A DNA stretch of 64,000 nt from Anaerotruncus sp. (GCA_022009795.1 CP091724.1:558001-622000), one strand, 5' to 3'. Shown: positions 40,855-51,795, counted from the stretch's first letter. Numbers and translations: made by a program. The notes: generated by a model from the letters alone, not told the origin.

Positions 40855-41982
40855 ATGAAATTTCAGGTAATTAAAGAGGATTGCGGCGCAAGGCGCGGCA
40901 TTTTTGAAACTGTGCACGGCACCGTGCAAACACCCGCGTTTATGAATGTTGCCACCGCCGCGGCAATCAAAGGCGGTTTGTCCGCAGAGGATTTAAACGG
41001 AATCGGCACACAGGTTATGCTTTGCAACACATATCATCTGCATGTTCGCCCCGGCGACGATATTGTTTGCGATATGGGCGGGCTTCATAAATTCACCGGT
41101 TGGGATAAGCCAATTCTTACTGACAGCGGCGGTTTTCAGGTGTTTTCGCTTGCAAAACTCAATAAAATCAAAGAAGAAGGCGTAACCTTCAGCTCACATA
41201 TTGACGGCCATAAAATTTTTATGGGACCCGAGGAATCCATGCAAATTCAAAGCAACCTTGCTTCAACGATTGCAATGGCATTTGATGAATGCGTTAAAAA
41301 AATCCCGCAACCTACAAATATGCCAAAGAGGCGTGTGAGCGCACAACAAGATGGCTTGAACGCTGCAAAATTGAAATGGACAGGCTTAATTCACTGCCGG
41401 AAACAATAAATAAAGATCAACTGCTTTTCGGCATAAATCAGGGCTGCACATTTGATGATTTACGCATTGAACATATGAAGCTGATAGCAAAAATGGATTT
41501 GGACGGCTATGCAATCGGCGGACTTGCCGTCGGTGAGCCGAAAGAGGATATGTACAGAATTATCAGCGCAGTAACACCTTTTGCACCGTATAATAAGCCA
41601 AGATATCTTATGGGCGTGGGCACACCGGGAAACATTATTGAAGGTGTAAGCAGGGGAGTAGACCTTTTTGATTGTGTTATGCCGAGCCGAAACGCACGGC
41701 ACGGTCACCTTTTTACCAAAAAAGGAATTATAAATATAAACAACGCAAAATATGCAAGAGATGAAGCACCGATAGACGAGGAATGTAACTGCCCGGTTTG
41801 CAAAAAGCCACAGCAGGGGATATATCCGCCATCTGCTCAAGGCAAACGAAATGCTCGGCATGCGCCTTGCAGTTATGCACAATTTATATTTTTTTACAAC
41901 AATCTTTTTGGCTGAAATTCGCTGTAATATTGAAAACGGCAGCTTTGAAGATTATAAAAATGAATATACTGTAAAAACTTGA
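40855..41982 (+). CDS. tgt: tRNA-guanine transglycosylase (frameshifted)
   Basis: About 375 residues. MNVATAAAIKGG, LCNTYHLHVRPG, ILTDSGGFQVFSL (catalytic Asp region), GHKIFMGPEESM, LFGINQGCTFDDLR, AIGGLAVGEPKEDMY and FDCVMPSRNARHGHLFT, then the zinc site ECNCPVCKK. Shifts near 41305-41330 and 41815-41915; true end YKNEYTVKT at 41982. Inserts preQ1 at tRNA position 34. Confidence 0.95.
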
Positions 41983-42068
41983 CACACGAATTTAAAAATA
42001 ACCCTTGCATTTTTTTGCTTATTTGTCTATATAATACAAATGTTAATATTTTTTTGGAGGTTAAACAT

Positions 42069-42492
42069 ATGTTTTTCAATCTTATTGAGCTTAGGCTCAT
42101 CTGCAGCTGCATCCGGTCAGGGTCAGGGCGCAAACTCATACACAATGATTATTATGATGGTAGCTATTTTCGCTATTATGTATTTCGTTACCATTCGCCC
42201 GCAAAAGAAGCGCCAAAAAGAAGAGCAGGAAATGAGAAACTCTCTTGAAATCGGCGATGAAATCATTACCATCGGCGGTATCGTAGGCAGAGTTGTTACT
42301 ATCCGCGAAGAAGATCTTGTTATTGAAACAGGTGCAGACCGCAATAAAATGACAATTCAACGCTGGGCTGTAAACACCAATAAAACCAAGATGGAACAGC
42401 ACAGAAAAGAAGTTGAAGCAGCCAAAGAAGCGGCTAAAAAGAAAAAAGAAGAAAAGGCCGCCGGAAAAGGCAAAGATAAAAAAAGAAGATAA
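42069..42492 (+). CDS. yajC: Preprotein translocase subunit YajC (frameshifted near the start)
   Basis: About 140 residues. A short start MFFNL, indel near 42085, then SSAAASGQGQG, the single membrane helix MIIMMVAIFAIMYFVTIRPQKKRQKE and the YajC core GDEIITIGGIVGRVVTI, ending in a Lys/Ala/Glu-rich tail. Works with SecDF. Follows queA-tgt, as in many bacteria. Upstream 42017-42043 holds TTGCAT and TATAAT (spacer 19 in a T-rich stretch), so it may have its own promoter. Confidence 0.93.
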
Positions 42493-42518
42493 ATAATTCG
42501 TTTGCGGTTATAAAAATG

Positions 42519-42563
42519 AACTCCTTTGAATATCCTTTAATGGATAGTCAAAGGAGTTTTTTT
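42519..42563 (+). terminator. Intrinsic terminator that contains the next gene's ribosome binding site
   Basis: AACTCCTTTGA / TCAAAGGAGTT with an inner TATCC / GGATA extension, then T7. The 3' arm AAAGGAG is also the Shine-Dalgarno for the ATG at 42564, which follows the T run immediately. Confidence 0.85.
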
Positions 42564-42999
42564 ATGGGTAAAATCAAATCTTCGCTCGGCAAAAAGGAAA
42601 TTATGCTTTTTGCAGTTAAATGCATTGTTTTAAACGCAGCTTTTATATGCGCCTTTTCGGCGCTTTCGGCGTTTTTGATTTATAAATTCGATATTGATTT
42701 ATCTTGGCAAAAATGGATGTCGATTCCAACATCTGCACTGTGTGCATTTTTAACGGCCTTTTTGTGCGGCTTAAAATTTAAAAATAACGGCTTTATCATC
42801 GGCTGTATCACTTATATTCCGCTTTTTTTATATTTTCGCTTGCAAACCTTATTTCGGGGAAAAGTTCGCTGACGGCTTTTTTTGATTAAGCTTGCTGCTT
42901 GTGTGTTACTTTTCCGGCATCGGAGGATTATATTCGGTTAAGCGAGCAAAAAGGGTTAGGTTGAAAAAAATGACGGAATTTGAAAGCGAAAAAGAATAA
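42564..42999 (+). CDS. TIGR04086 family four-helix membrane protein (frameshifted)
   Basis: About 145 residues with four hydrophobic segments: around 42600-42690, 42730-42770, 42790-42850 and, after shifts near 42840 and 42880, AFLIKLAACVLLFGIGG. The C-terminal tail is basic (VKRAKRVRLKKM). The family occurs in spore-forming and other Firmicutes, commonly next to yajC. Function unknown. Confidence 0.72.
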
Positions 43000-43010
43000 A
43001 ACAGAATTTC

Positions 43011-43653
43011 ATGAAGCAACACCGGCAAAAACAAATTAAAAAAAGAGAAAAATAAAATCAAATCCGATAAAAGCCTATATGATGTCTTCACGGAAAATAA
43101 ATCGTCGTTTTACGGTATTATATTTTACGCCGCTGGTTTGCTTTGCGGAGCATTTATTTATAAAAAATGCCAAACTGACGCACTCAACGAGTTGATATCC
43201 GCAAGCGCGTCGGGAAATTTCACGAATCTTTTTATAAACAATCTCGGTTTTTATTTCCTTGCATTCGCTGCGGCGGTTGTGCTGGGGCTTTGCCTTGTGG
43301 GATTTCCGTTTATAAATCTTGTTGCTCTTTGTAATCGGCCTTTACGGCGGAATCAATGTTGCATATTATTATATAAATTACGGCGTAAAAAGGCTTCGGA
43401 TATTCGCTTTTGATGATTGCGCCGTTTATTTGCTCGTTTTTTTAACCGTTATAATTTTTTTACGATTTCGCTGAGCTACGATTTAAGCAAAAAATATATG
43501 ATATAACCGTTAATAAAAAGCGAAAAAAATGCGAAAAAAATAGCATACGGAGCATATATAAAAAAATATGCCCTGTATGCTGCGGAGCTTGTTGGTGTTT
43601 CGTTGATAAACGCCGCTGTTGTTTCGGCCTTGAGCGGCCTTATATCATTATGA
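43011..43653 (+). CDS. spoIIM: SpoIIM-like stage II sporulation protein (frameshifted)
   Basis: Repaired frames give about 214 residues: a basic N-terminus, then GIIFYAAGLLCGAF (TM1), FINNLGFYFLAFAAAVVLGLCLVGFPFINLV (TM2-3), LVIGLYGGINVAYYYINYG, LLMIAPFICSFLTVIIF and a final helix. The GxxFG / N-terminal TM and the central helical pair match SpoIIM. SpoIIM is the scaffold of the DMP peptidoglycan hydrolase complex during engulfment. Position beside xerD also matches Bacillus. At least six indels. Confidence 0.7.
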
Positions 43654-44647
43654 TTTTTTAGGTGAATCGCTGTTGAGCGGGTTTGCGGCAATCGCTTTTT
43701 TTGCCGCTTCCGCCGCGGTGTGGGTATAAATTTCCGTGGTGACCAAATTTTTCGTGTCCGAGCACTTCTTTAAGCAGCAGCAAATCAACATCACCGTATT
43801 GATACATAAGCGTTGCGGCCGTGTGGCGTAGTTTGTGAACGGATAATCCTCTGTCGCCGTAGCCGGCTTTTTTTCAAGGTTTTTCGTAAACAATATGCTG
43901 AACGGTTTTTTTCCGCTTATCCTTTGCTTTCTGGCACTTAAAAAAACAAAGCCTTGTCTTTAACGCCGTCATTCGGTCTTTTTCTTCATATAAGCATTAA
44001 CGGCGTTTATACAGGCTTTATTAAGGTAAATTGTGCGCTCTTTGTTGCCTTTTTCCGAGAATTGTGATGCTGCCGTCGTCCCTGATATCATTATAATTTA
44101 TGCTCACAAGCTCGGAAAGCCTCATTCCGCAGTTTAAAAAAAGCGTAATTATCGCATAATCTCGTTCTTTATACGGCCCGTCAATAACGGAAAGTAAATG
44201 CTGCGCTTCCTCCAATGTCAAATATTTAGGAAGCGATTTTTAATTTAGGGCTGTCCAAATTTTTTTCATCGGATTATTTTTGCAAAACCCCTAAATTATC
44301 AGTTAAATAAATAAAAAAAATCGCCTTATGGATATAACGCGCCTTGCGCGCGTGGCTTCATTGTTTTTTTGCGCACATTTTTTTGCAGTAAATTAAAAAA
44401 ATTTGTGCGCGTCCGTAAGCTTAATGCTTTTGATAAAATTCGCATCAATAGGGGAAAGGTCTATTTCATTTTCCTCTGTATCTTTGTCAACGGCGCCTTT
44501 TTTTCTATCATCATAAATCTGAAAAAAAGTGCGTAAATCAGAGGCATATTCGATAACCGATTGTTCGGAATGACACTTGATAGCCTCAAGATAAGTTAAA
44601 TAATCGCGGACAAGCTGCGGCAAAGCCGAAAATTCTTCTTTTTTCAT
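43648..44647 (-). CDS. xerD: Site-specific tyrosine recombinase XerD-like (frameshifted)
   Basis: About 330 residues. N-terminal SAM-like domain (LPQLVRDYLTYLEAIKCHSEQSV), then LTLEEAQHLLSVIDG, NCGMRLSELVSI (catalytic Arg I), TILGKGNKERTI (after repair), HKLRHTAATLMY (His-x-x-Arg), HEKL and IYTH with the nucleophile Tyr. Shifts near 43755, 43865, 43940, 44055, 44235, 44290 and 44350. Chromosome-dimer resolution is the likely role. Convergent and overlapping spoIIM by 6 bases. AAGGAGG before ATG 44647. Confidence 0.9.
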
Positions 44648-45264
44648 ATTAAACCTCCTTATGTTGTTCAACAATATTGTGAAACTGTTTCACAGAGAAA
44701 TTGAACATATAAGTTAAAAAGGGAATGTATATCGTTAATTAAATATTAAATGTTGCCCAAATAATAATCATTTAGCTTTTTTTGGTTTTAATTGGCTGTG
44801 AGCATAAAAAAACTCAGGATATATTGATTTTTACGATAATTACAGGCTCCGATAAATAAATTATTTTTATTAAAATGCTTATTTATATCTCACATTGATT
44901 TTTACATATTCCGTTTAAAGCAATCAGTCTTATCTAAATAATCTATCGGCTGTATTGCAATTCTTTAAAAAAGCAATATAACACAAAATAATCCGATAAA
45001 TCAATCAAACAGAATTTATTCAAACGACCGAATGTTCGTCAGAAAAACTGAAAGGCTCCAGAGCAGAGTTTAAAATTTGCCAAACCGGCGTATCTGGAAT
45101 AAATTAGGCAAATTATGCAAAAATGTGCTGTTATCAGCTATTCCGGGCTTAATCGGCTTAAATTTTGAATTTCAAGCTCCCCCATATTATCCAAAACATT
45201 TATTTTGTATAATTGTAACACAAAAAAAGCCGTAGGTCAAGAGCAAAAAGAAAACGCCGAACAT
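44648..45264. other. Non-coding gap between xerD and radA
   Basis: About 620 AT-rich bases with no convincing frame. It holds a GTGAAAC-T-GTTTCAC palindrome at 44679-44693 just upstream of xerD, a possible minus-strand promoter TTGATT / TATATT around 44970-45003, and CGACCGAATGTTCG at 45025-45038, which differs at one position from the Gram-positive LexA box consensus. I cannot assign an RNA gene. Confidence 0.5.
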
Positions 45265-45306
45265 AAAAACAGAGCGCCCTGTCGATTAAGACAAAGCGGT
45301 CTGTTT
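45265..45306 (-). terminator. Probable terminator of radA
   Basis: Minus strand AACAGACCGC ... GCGCTCTGTT with an inner TTGTC / GACAG pairing, then TTTTATG. Confidence 0.65.
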
Positions 45307-45331
45307 ATTACATTAACTGTGTAAAAAAATA

Positions 45332-46706
45332 TTATTCCTCAGTTATGGCTCTGAACGCCTCGCGAACACTTCGCACAGGAATTATATCAACATTTGATTT
45401 GATTTTCTTTGAAAGCCCTTTATAGTTATGAAACGGGATAACGCATTTATTAAAGCCGAGCCTTGAGGCTTCGCTCACTCTTTGCTCGCAATTATTAACA
45501 GCGCGTATCTCCCCTGCAAGTCCGATTTCGCCGAATGCAATCACATTGTCGTTTACCGGAATATCTTTAAGCGATGAAACAAGCGCCATTGCAACAGTTA
45601 AATCAGCAGCAGGTTCATCAAGCCTTAATCCGCCGATAACATTGATATAAGCGTCCATCGAATTAAAGAAATAACCTGCGCGCTTTTCAAGCACTGCAAT
45701 AATCATTGCCATTCTGTTGTAATCAAATCCGGTGCACATTCTGCGCGGTGTGCCGAAGCCCGTTGCCGTAACAAGCCCCTGAACTTCTGCCAAAATCGGG
45801 CGCGAGCCTTCCATAATGCAGGCAACGCAGGTGCCGCTTACATTTTTCGGCCTGCCCGAAAGCATAAGCATAGACGGATTTTCAACCTCTTCAAGTCCGT
45901 TTTGCCTCATTTCAAAAACGCCGATTTCGTTGGTTGAACCGAATCTGTTTTTTACACCTCTGAGTATTCTGTAAGAATAATTCCTTTCACCCTCAAAATA
46001 AAGCACTGTGTCAACAATGTGTTCGAGCACTTTGGGTCCTGCAATTCCGCCGTCCTTATTAACATGGCCAACTATAAATATCGGTATGCCAAAGGATTTT
46101 GCAAGGTGCATAAATATATTTGTGCATTCCCTAACCTGCGTTATCGAGCCTGCGGACGAAGCGCATTCATCACTCACCATGGTTTGAATTGAATCGATTA
46201 TAACAACATCCGGCTTTTCGCTCCTGATTGTTTCCGGTATTGTGCCGACATCGGTTTGCGCCAAGATACCGAGATTTTCAGTTGTTACCCCAAGGCGAAC
46301 TGCACGCAGCTTAATTTGATTTGCCGATTCCTCGCCGCTTACATATAGCACGCTTTTGCTCTGCCCCAAATGCTGGCAGATTTGCAGCAAAATTGTTGAT
46401 TTACCTATGCCGGGGTCGCCGCTTAGCAACACAAGGCTTCCCTCAACGATGCCGCCGCCGAGAACACGGTCAAACTCCTTAACGCCTGTTGAAATTCGCC
46501 TTTCAACATCGCCGTTTATTTCATTTAAATGCAAAACCGCCTGTGATTTATAAGAATTGCTCTTGCCTGAAACCGCCGATTTGGCAGCAATCGGTGTTTC
46601 CTCGTTCATTGTGTTCCATTCGCCGCACCCGGGGCATTTGCCGTACCATTTTGCACTTTCATAGCCGCATTCCGAACATACATAAACAGATTTTTAATTT
46701 AGCCAT
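45332..46706 (-). CDS. radA: DNA repair protein RadA/Sms (frameshifted near the start)
   Basis: About 457 residues. N-terminal zinc finger VYVCSECGYESAKWYGKCPGCGEWN (after removing an extra A near 46694), Walker A LLSGDPGIGKSTILLQI, IIDSIQTMVS, GHVNKDG, the KNRFGSTNE motif and a Lon-like C-terminal domain with AAADLTVAMAL-type sequence and GEIGLAGEIR. Branch-migration factor in recombination. Start overlaps the cwlD stop by 13 bases. Confidence 0.95.
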
Positions 46707-47413
46707 TTATTTTTTTCCTCGTTAATATACTGATTTATTCCGAGAGCAATTACGCAGGCAAGCTGCTTCTGATAAGAGTCGCTTTCAAGCTTTTCCTCTT
46801 CTTCGGGATTGCTCATAAACCCACATTCAACCATAACGGACGGCACACTCGCTTTATAAAGGATATAATAGCTGTCGTCCGATTCTTTATTTATTCTTGT
46901 ATTATCTTGCTGCAAAAAAATTTTTTTGTGTTATTTAATATTTTATCTGCAAGAATTTTTGCTTGAGGCTACATTTTTTGGTGTACCATATCTGCATACC
47001 CGATTCGGCAGTGCTTTCAAAAAAATTCTGGTGGACGGAAACAAGAATCGCATTTTCCGTTTCATTCACAAAATCAAGTCTGTTGTATAAATCCGATCTG
47101 CTTCTGTTTGATTTATCGGGATAAAATTCATAATCGCCGCTTCTGATCGCCTTGCACTTAACGCCTGTAACATTCAAAAAAATCATACAGTGCCAAAACT
47201 ATTGCAAGGTTAATTTCTTTTTCGGGAGTTCCGTTTGCGGCAATTGTGCCACCGTCTGCTCCGCCGTGACCCGCATCAAGCACAATGCAATGCCGCGAAT
47301 CGTTGTAGTTTGAATTAACCTTTTTATTATCGGGCAGGAAATTATTTATTGCGAAGCATGAAGTTGCAGTAAAAAAATTAAAAGTAAGCAAAATTAAAAG
47401 CGATTTTTTTCAT
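46694..47413 (-). CDS. cwlD: N-acetylmuramoyl-L-alanine amidase CwlD (frameshifted)
   Basis: About 238 residues. Signal peptide (MKKSLLILLTFNFFTATSCF after repair), IVLDAGHGGADGGTIAANG (zinc His), EKEINLAIVLAL (zinc Glu), SRSDLYNRLDFVN, AILVSVHQNFF (zinc His) and VPSVMVECGFMSNPEEE (catalytic Glu). Amidase_3. In spore formers CwlD makes muramic-delta-lactam in cortex peptidoglycan. Shifts near 47175, 46970, 46920 and 47402. The radA-cwlD order suggests cotranscription. Confidence 0.88.
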
Positions 47414-47476
47414 AACATCACCAATAATTTCTATGTTTTATTATATAGTAAAAATACTTTTTATATGCAATAATTA

Positions 47477-47506
47477 TTGAAAAAAAGCAGTAAATAGCGA
47501 TATAAT
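47477..47506 (+). promoter_or_regulatory. Promoter of the hydroxyacid dehydrogenase gene
   Basis: TTGAAA and TATAAT with an 18-base spacer, 28 bases upstream of ATG 47534. Confidence 0.65.
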
Positions 47507-47533
47507 TATCAAAAAAACAAAGCGGTGATAAAT

Positions 47534-48501
47534 ATGAAAATAGTCAACCTTGATGCATGCACAACAAATCCCGGCGACCTTTCATGGAGCTTTTTGAGCA
47601 AATACAGCGATGATGTTAAAATTTATGATAGAACGCAGCCCGAAGATGTTGTTTCGAGAGCAAAAGGAGCAGAAATTTTAGTAATCAACAAAAACAATCA
47701 TAACTAAAAAAACGATTGAAGCACTTTCGCCCGAGCTTAAATATATCTGCCTGCAATCAACGGGTTACAATGTTGTTGATATGAATGCGGCAAACGAAAA
47801 AGGAATTTGCGTTTGCAACATTCCTGCGTATTCAACCAATGCGGTTGCACAGGAGGTTTTTGCGTTTATACTTCATTTTGCAAACCAAACAGATTTACAT
47901 TCCGACTCGGTTCACGCCGGTGATTGGTGTGCTTGCCCCGATTTTTGCTATTGGAAGGCTCCGCTTTTTGAGCTGGACGGTAAAACGATAGGCATAATCG
48001 GCTTTGGCTCAATCGGCCAAAAAAAGTTGCGCGTATAGCGGAAAGCTTCGGAATGAATGTTCTGTTCAATTCGAGGTCAAAAAGACACCTCAGATTTTTA
48101 AAACGGCAAAGCAGGTTGCACTTGATTATCTGTTTGAAAAATTCTGATTTTTGTTAGCTGCCACTGCCCGCTTACAAACGAAACCGAAAAATATTATAAA
48201 CAAAGAAAATCTTAATAAAATGAAAAAAAGCGCTTATTTGATAAACACATCCAGAGGCCCGGTTGTTGACGAACAGGCTCTTGCGGACGCGTTAAACAGC
48301 GGTGAGATAGCCGGCGCGGCACTCGATGTTTTGAAAGCAGAGCCGGCAAACCCAGCAAATCCCCTGCTTTCTGCTGAAAATTGCATTATCACGCCTCACA
48401 TTGCATGGGCGGCAAAAGAAACAAGACAAAGGCTTTTGAATATTCTTGATAAGAATATTGAGAGCTGCATAAACGGAATTCCGCAAAATAAAGTAAATTA
48501 A
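47534..48501 (+). CDS. D-2-hydroxyacid dehydrogenase (glycerate dehydrogenase-like, frameshifted)
   Basis: About 318 residues. Substrate domain LQSTGYNVVDMNAANEKGI and IPAYSTNAVAQEVFAFIL, NAD-binding TIGIIGFGSIGQKVARIA (after repair near 48020), INTSRGPVVDEQALADAL and the catalytic His region ITPHIAWAAKETRQRL. Close to hydroxypyruvate/glycerate dehydrogenases; exact substrate not decided by sequence. Shifts near 47693, 48020, 48085 and 48150. Divergent from cwlD. Confidence 0.88.
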
Positions 48502-48546
48502 ATTATTGACATTCGTGCCGATTTAATGTATTATATTTTTGTGTTC

Positions 48547-48633
48547 GCTGGTGTGGCGAAATCGGCAGACGCAAGGGACTTAAAATCCCTCGGTAGAAAT
48601 ACCGTACCGGTTCAAGTCCGGTCACCAGCACCA
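48547..48633 (+). tRNA. tRNA-Leu (TAA)
   Basis: 87-base class II tRNA: acceptor GCTGGTG / CACCAGC, discriminator A, encoded CCA, anticodon TAA in loop CTTAAAA, a long variable arm and GGTTCAAGTCC T-loop. Confidence 0.97.
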
Positions 48634-48656
48634 CGGGATATTAAGTATCCCGATTC

Positions 48657-48743
48657 GCCGGCGTGATGGAATTGGCAGACGTGCCGGACTCAAAATCCGG
48701 TCCTGGCAACAGGGTGCGGGTTCGACCCCCGCCGCCGGCACCA
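48657..48743 (+). tRNA. tRNA-Leu (CAA)
   Basis: 87-base class II tRNA: acceptor GCCGGCG / CGCCGGC, A, CCA, anticodon CAA in loop CTCAAAA, long variable arm. A small CGGGATA / TATCCCG hairpin separates it from the first tRNA-Leu. Confidence 0.97.
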
Positions 48744-48746
48744 AAA

Positions 48747-48790
48747 AAAGACCTTACTCAATCAAGTAAGGTCTTTTTCTTTTTAATAAT
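48747..48790 (+). terminator. Terminator of the tRNA-Leu pair
   Basis: AGACCTTACT / AGTAAGGTCT perfect stem with loop CAATCA and a TTTTTCTTTTT tail. Confidence 0.92.
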
Positions 48791-48861
48791 TAACATTTTA
48801 ACTACTGACAAAAAAATATTATAAAAAAATGCACCCGCCTTAAATCGGCAGCTGCGTTTTT

Positions 48862-49940
48862 TTATCCGTCTATTTTGCCGCCGCCGAGAACAATATCGTC
48901 ATCAACATAAAATACGGCGGATTGCCCCGGCGTAATCGATTTTTTTGAGGTTCGTCAAAGCAAACGGAAACACCGCTTTGCGCAGGCGAAATAACACCGT
49001 CATAAGCTTTAGCGGAATATCTTGTTTTGATCTTGACATGCATCGGCTCCGAAAGCTTTTTTTCAAACATAAGGAAATTAACATCGGAAACTGTAAATTC
49101 CTTAATATAAAGTTCTTTTTTTCCTCGCCGACGGTAAGCTCATTTTTTTGCGGGATTAAAGCCGAGAACATAAAGCGGAACGGGATTTGATATTCCGAGC
49201 CCCTTTGCGCTGACCTATTGTGTACTTATAAAGTCCCGTGTGCTTGCCGAGTGTTTTGCCGCCGCGCGTTACAATATTCCCCTCCCTGCTTTTTAAATCA
49301 GAATTTTCTTCAAGGAATTTTTTATAATTGCCGTCGGAAATAAAACAAATATCTTCACTGTCCGGCTTAGAGGCAACGGGCAATTTGTGCTCTGCCGCAA
49401 TTGCGCGGATTTGAGCCTTGTTTTTCCAAAATCGCAAAGAGGAAAAAGCACTTTATCAAGCAACTCTTTCGGCAAATTATAAAGCACATAGCTTTGATCC
49501 TTGCCCTGCGCGGCGGATTTCATCAACACATTTTGGCCGTATTTTTCGCTGTAAGCAATTTTTGCGTAGTGCCCTGTTGAAATAAAATCACAGCCGAGCT
49601 CTCGCGCTTTTTGATACATTATGCCGAATTTAAGATGCTTATTACATTCTATGCAGGGATTCGGCGTTCTGCATTTGCTGTATTCGCCGATAAAATCATC
49701 GATAACATATTTTTGAAATTCATTTGTAAAATCGAGTGTGTAATGCGGAGCACCTATGTAGTCGCAAATTCTTTTTGCGTCAAGAGTTGAGGAAATATTG
49801 CAGCAGCCGCCCTCAAATTCGCCGTTGTAAAGCTTCATTGTGATTCCTACAACATCATATCCCTGTTCTTTAAGCAAAACGGCGGCAACACTGCTGTCCA
49901 CCCCGCCGCTCATTCCGAGCAAAACGCGTTTGTTAGCCAT
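48862..49940 (-). CDS. mnmA: tRNA 2-thiouridylase MnmA (frameshifted)
   Basis: About 360 residues. PP-loop MSGGVDSSVAAVLLKEQGYDV (about 49915-49855), CNKHLKFG with the catalytic Cys, DFISTGHYAKI, GKDQSYVLYNL, then SEDICFI with the second Cys region, and a C-terminal beta domain ending DDDIVLGGGKIDG. Shifts near 49425, 49290, 49205, 49145-49120 and 48945. Adds sulfur to U34 of Lys/Glu/Gln tRNAs; sulfur comes from the adjacent cysteine desulfurase. Confidence 0.94.
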
Positions 49941-49948
49941 AATTCACC

Positions 49949-51103
49949 CTATGTTTTTATATTTTTTTCAATCTTTTTAACCGTGTCGGATAATGTTTTT
50001 TTATAAGAAAATCGGTTTCGTCGGGCGTGTTGTTTTTGCCGAATGAAACGCGAACGGAGCTTTTGGCGTTTGCCTCCCCTATTCCCATCGCCGTTAAAAC
50101 ATGCGACGGCGTAACGGAGCCTGAGGCACACGCACTCCCGGCGGAAATGCAAATTCCCGCAAAATCAAGATTCATTATAATACTGTCTGCCGAAACGCCG
50201 GGAAATGTTACCGAAGAAATCGAGCAGCAGCGCTCGGCCGATTCGCCGTTGATTATCGCCTTGGGAAAATCGGACTTAATTGCCGACTCAAAAACGCCGC
50301 CTTAAAGCGGATATTTTTTTCTTTGTTTTTCATCAAAGCCGTTATAAGTTAATTCAAGCGCTTTGGCACAGCCTGCTGTAAAGGCTATATTTTTCCGTGC
50401 CTGCGCGGCGGTCGCGTTCCTGGTGCCCGCCGTGTATAAATTTTTCAAACGGTGTTCCCGTTCTTAAAAACAATATTCCTATTCCTTTCGGACCGCCGAA
50501 TTTGTGAGCGGAAAGTGAAAGAGAATCGACATTCAACTTTTGCAAATCGATTTTTGTGCATGATGGGGATTGAACAGCGTCTGTATGGATATATGCGCCT
50601 GCCGAGTGCGCAATTTCGGCAAGCTCGTCTATCGGCTGAACAACACCTGTTTCGTTATTTACGAGCATAGCCGAAACAAGCCCGATATCGGCTGCTGCAA
50701 GCTTTTTAGCAGCATTTATATCAATAACACCGTTAGTTGAAACCGGAATGAATTTGCACTCTTTTTTATTTGCTACCGCCGATTTAACACTGTTCAGTAC
50801 CGCAGGATGCTCAATCGTGCTTGTAACGATGCCGTTTTTGCCGCATGCGGCTGAAATCCCGAATATTGCGGCGTTGTCAGACTCGCTTCCGCCCGAAGTA
50901 AAATAAATCTCACTCGGCTTGCAATTGAGCAAAGCGGCGATTTTGTCGCGCGAATTTTCAAGTAAGGCTTTTTGCGGATCTGCCGATTGAATAAATCGAG
51001 GATGGATTGCCGTATTCGTTTTTTTCAAGTACGGAAGCATTTCTTCAAGCACGGCTTCATCAATCCGTGTTGTGGCTGCATTATCAAAATAATAAATGCT
51101 CAT
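49949..51103 (-). CDS. Cysteine desulfurase, NifS/IscS family (frameshifted)
   Basis: About 385 residues. YYFDNAATTRIDEAVLEEM, YFTSGGSESDN, THT-type region HTDAVQS, LSAHKFGGPKGIGILF with the PLP Lys, GGHQERDRRAGTEN and SAGSACASG with the catalytic Cys. Shifts near 50385, 50345, 50305 and 50000. Ends 9 bases before mnmA, so it most likely provides persulfide for tRNA thiolation. Confidence 0.94.
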
Positions 51104-51170
51104 AGCCGCCCTCTTTTCATACCAAACTAATGGGATTATACGCCACTTGAGCGCTTATGTCAACTTTTGC

Positions 51171-51792
51171 TTACGCTAATGATGAAGTAACGGCTCTGCT
51201 TTTAAGCTTTTCATATATTTCAACGATTTTAAACCTGATTTTATACTTACTTCCCGAATTTAGAAGCTCGACTTCATCATCCGAAAGATATTGATTAATT
51301 TCATCTTCGCTTACGCTCGGCAAACATATTGCCGGAAACATAACGCACCACCAATTATGCCCTTTTGCCTGCCCTATTTCAATTTTGAGTGCATTGTAAA
51401 TACCGCCCGGCATTGTGATTTGATTATATTTTCGCGTGTTGAAATATTCCTTGTCAACATACACATTCACGGGATAATCATAGCCGTTGTCGCTGACGCA
51501 TTTTTGAGCGGCATTCTTGAATAATTCGGTGTTTTCTCTGCCGATTTCAACGGCTTCGCCGAGGCTTTTGCAATTTTTGAAAAGCGGCTCCCCGCATGCC
51601 AAAACAGCATTTCTCACCTTCAGCTTCAACGCTTGGTCTTCTTCGCTGTCGGAATTTTGCAAGAATATGAAGTCTGAAAACTTCGCCTGATATCTTTTCG
51701 CTTGTTTTTAACAAACGGAGAAATATAAGAAAAAAAGCAATTATTGCCGCCAAAAAAACAAAATCGAAAAATAATTTAAACTTATTATTCAT
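51171..51792 (-). CDS. spoIIR: Stage II sporulation protein R (frameshifted)
   Basis: About 207 residues: N-terminal membrane helix (LFFDFVFLAAIIAFFLIFL), then the SpoIIR core RLHILANSDSEEDQALKLKVR (after removing one A near 51656), YFNTRKYNQITMPGGIYNALKIEIG and GKGHNWWCVMFPAICLP-like block (here AKGHNWWCVMFPAICL). SpoIIR is made in the forespore under sigma F and triggers SpoIIGA to process pro-sigma E. Its ribosome binding site lies inside a terminator stem. Confidence 0.93.
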
Positions 51793-51795
51793 AAT

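Noticed and set aside
43648..44647. Integron or phage integrase
   Set aside because: The recombinase has XerD-like size and motifs, sits beside spoIIM as in Bacillus, and no attC-like or phage genes are nearby.
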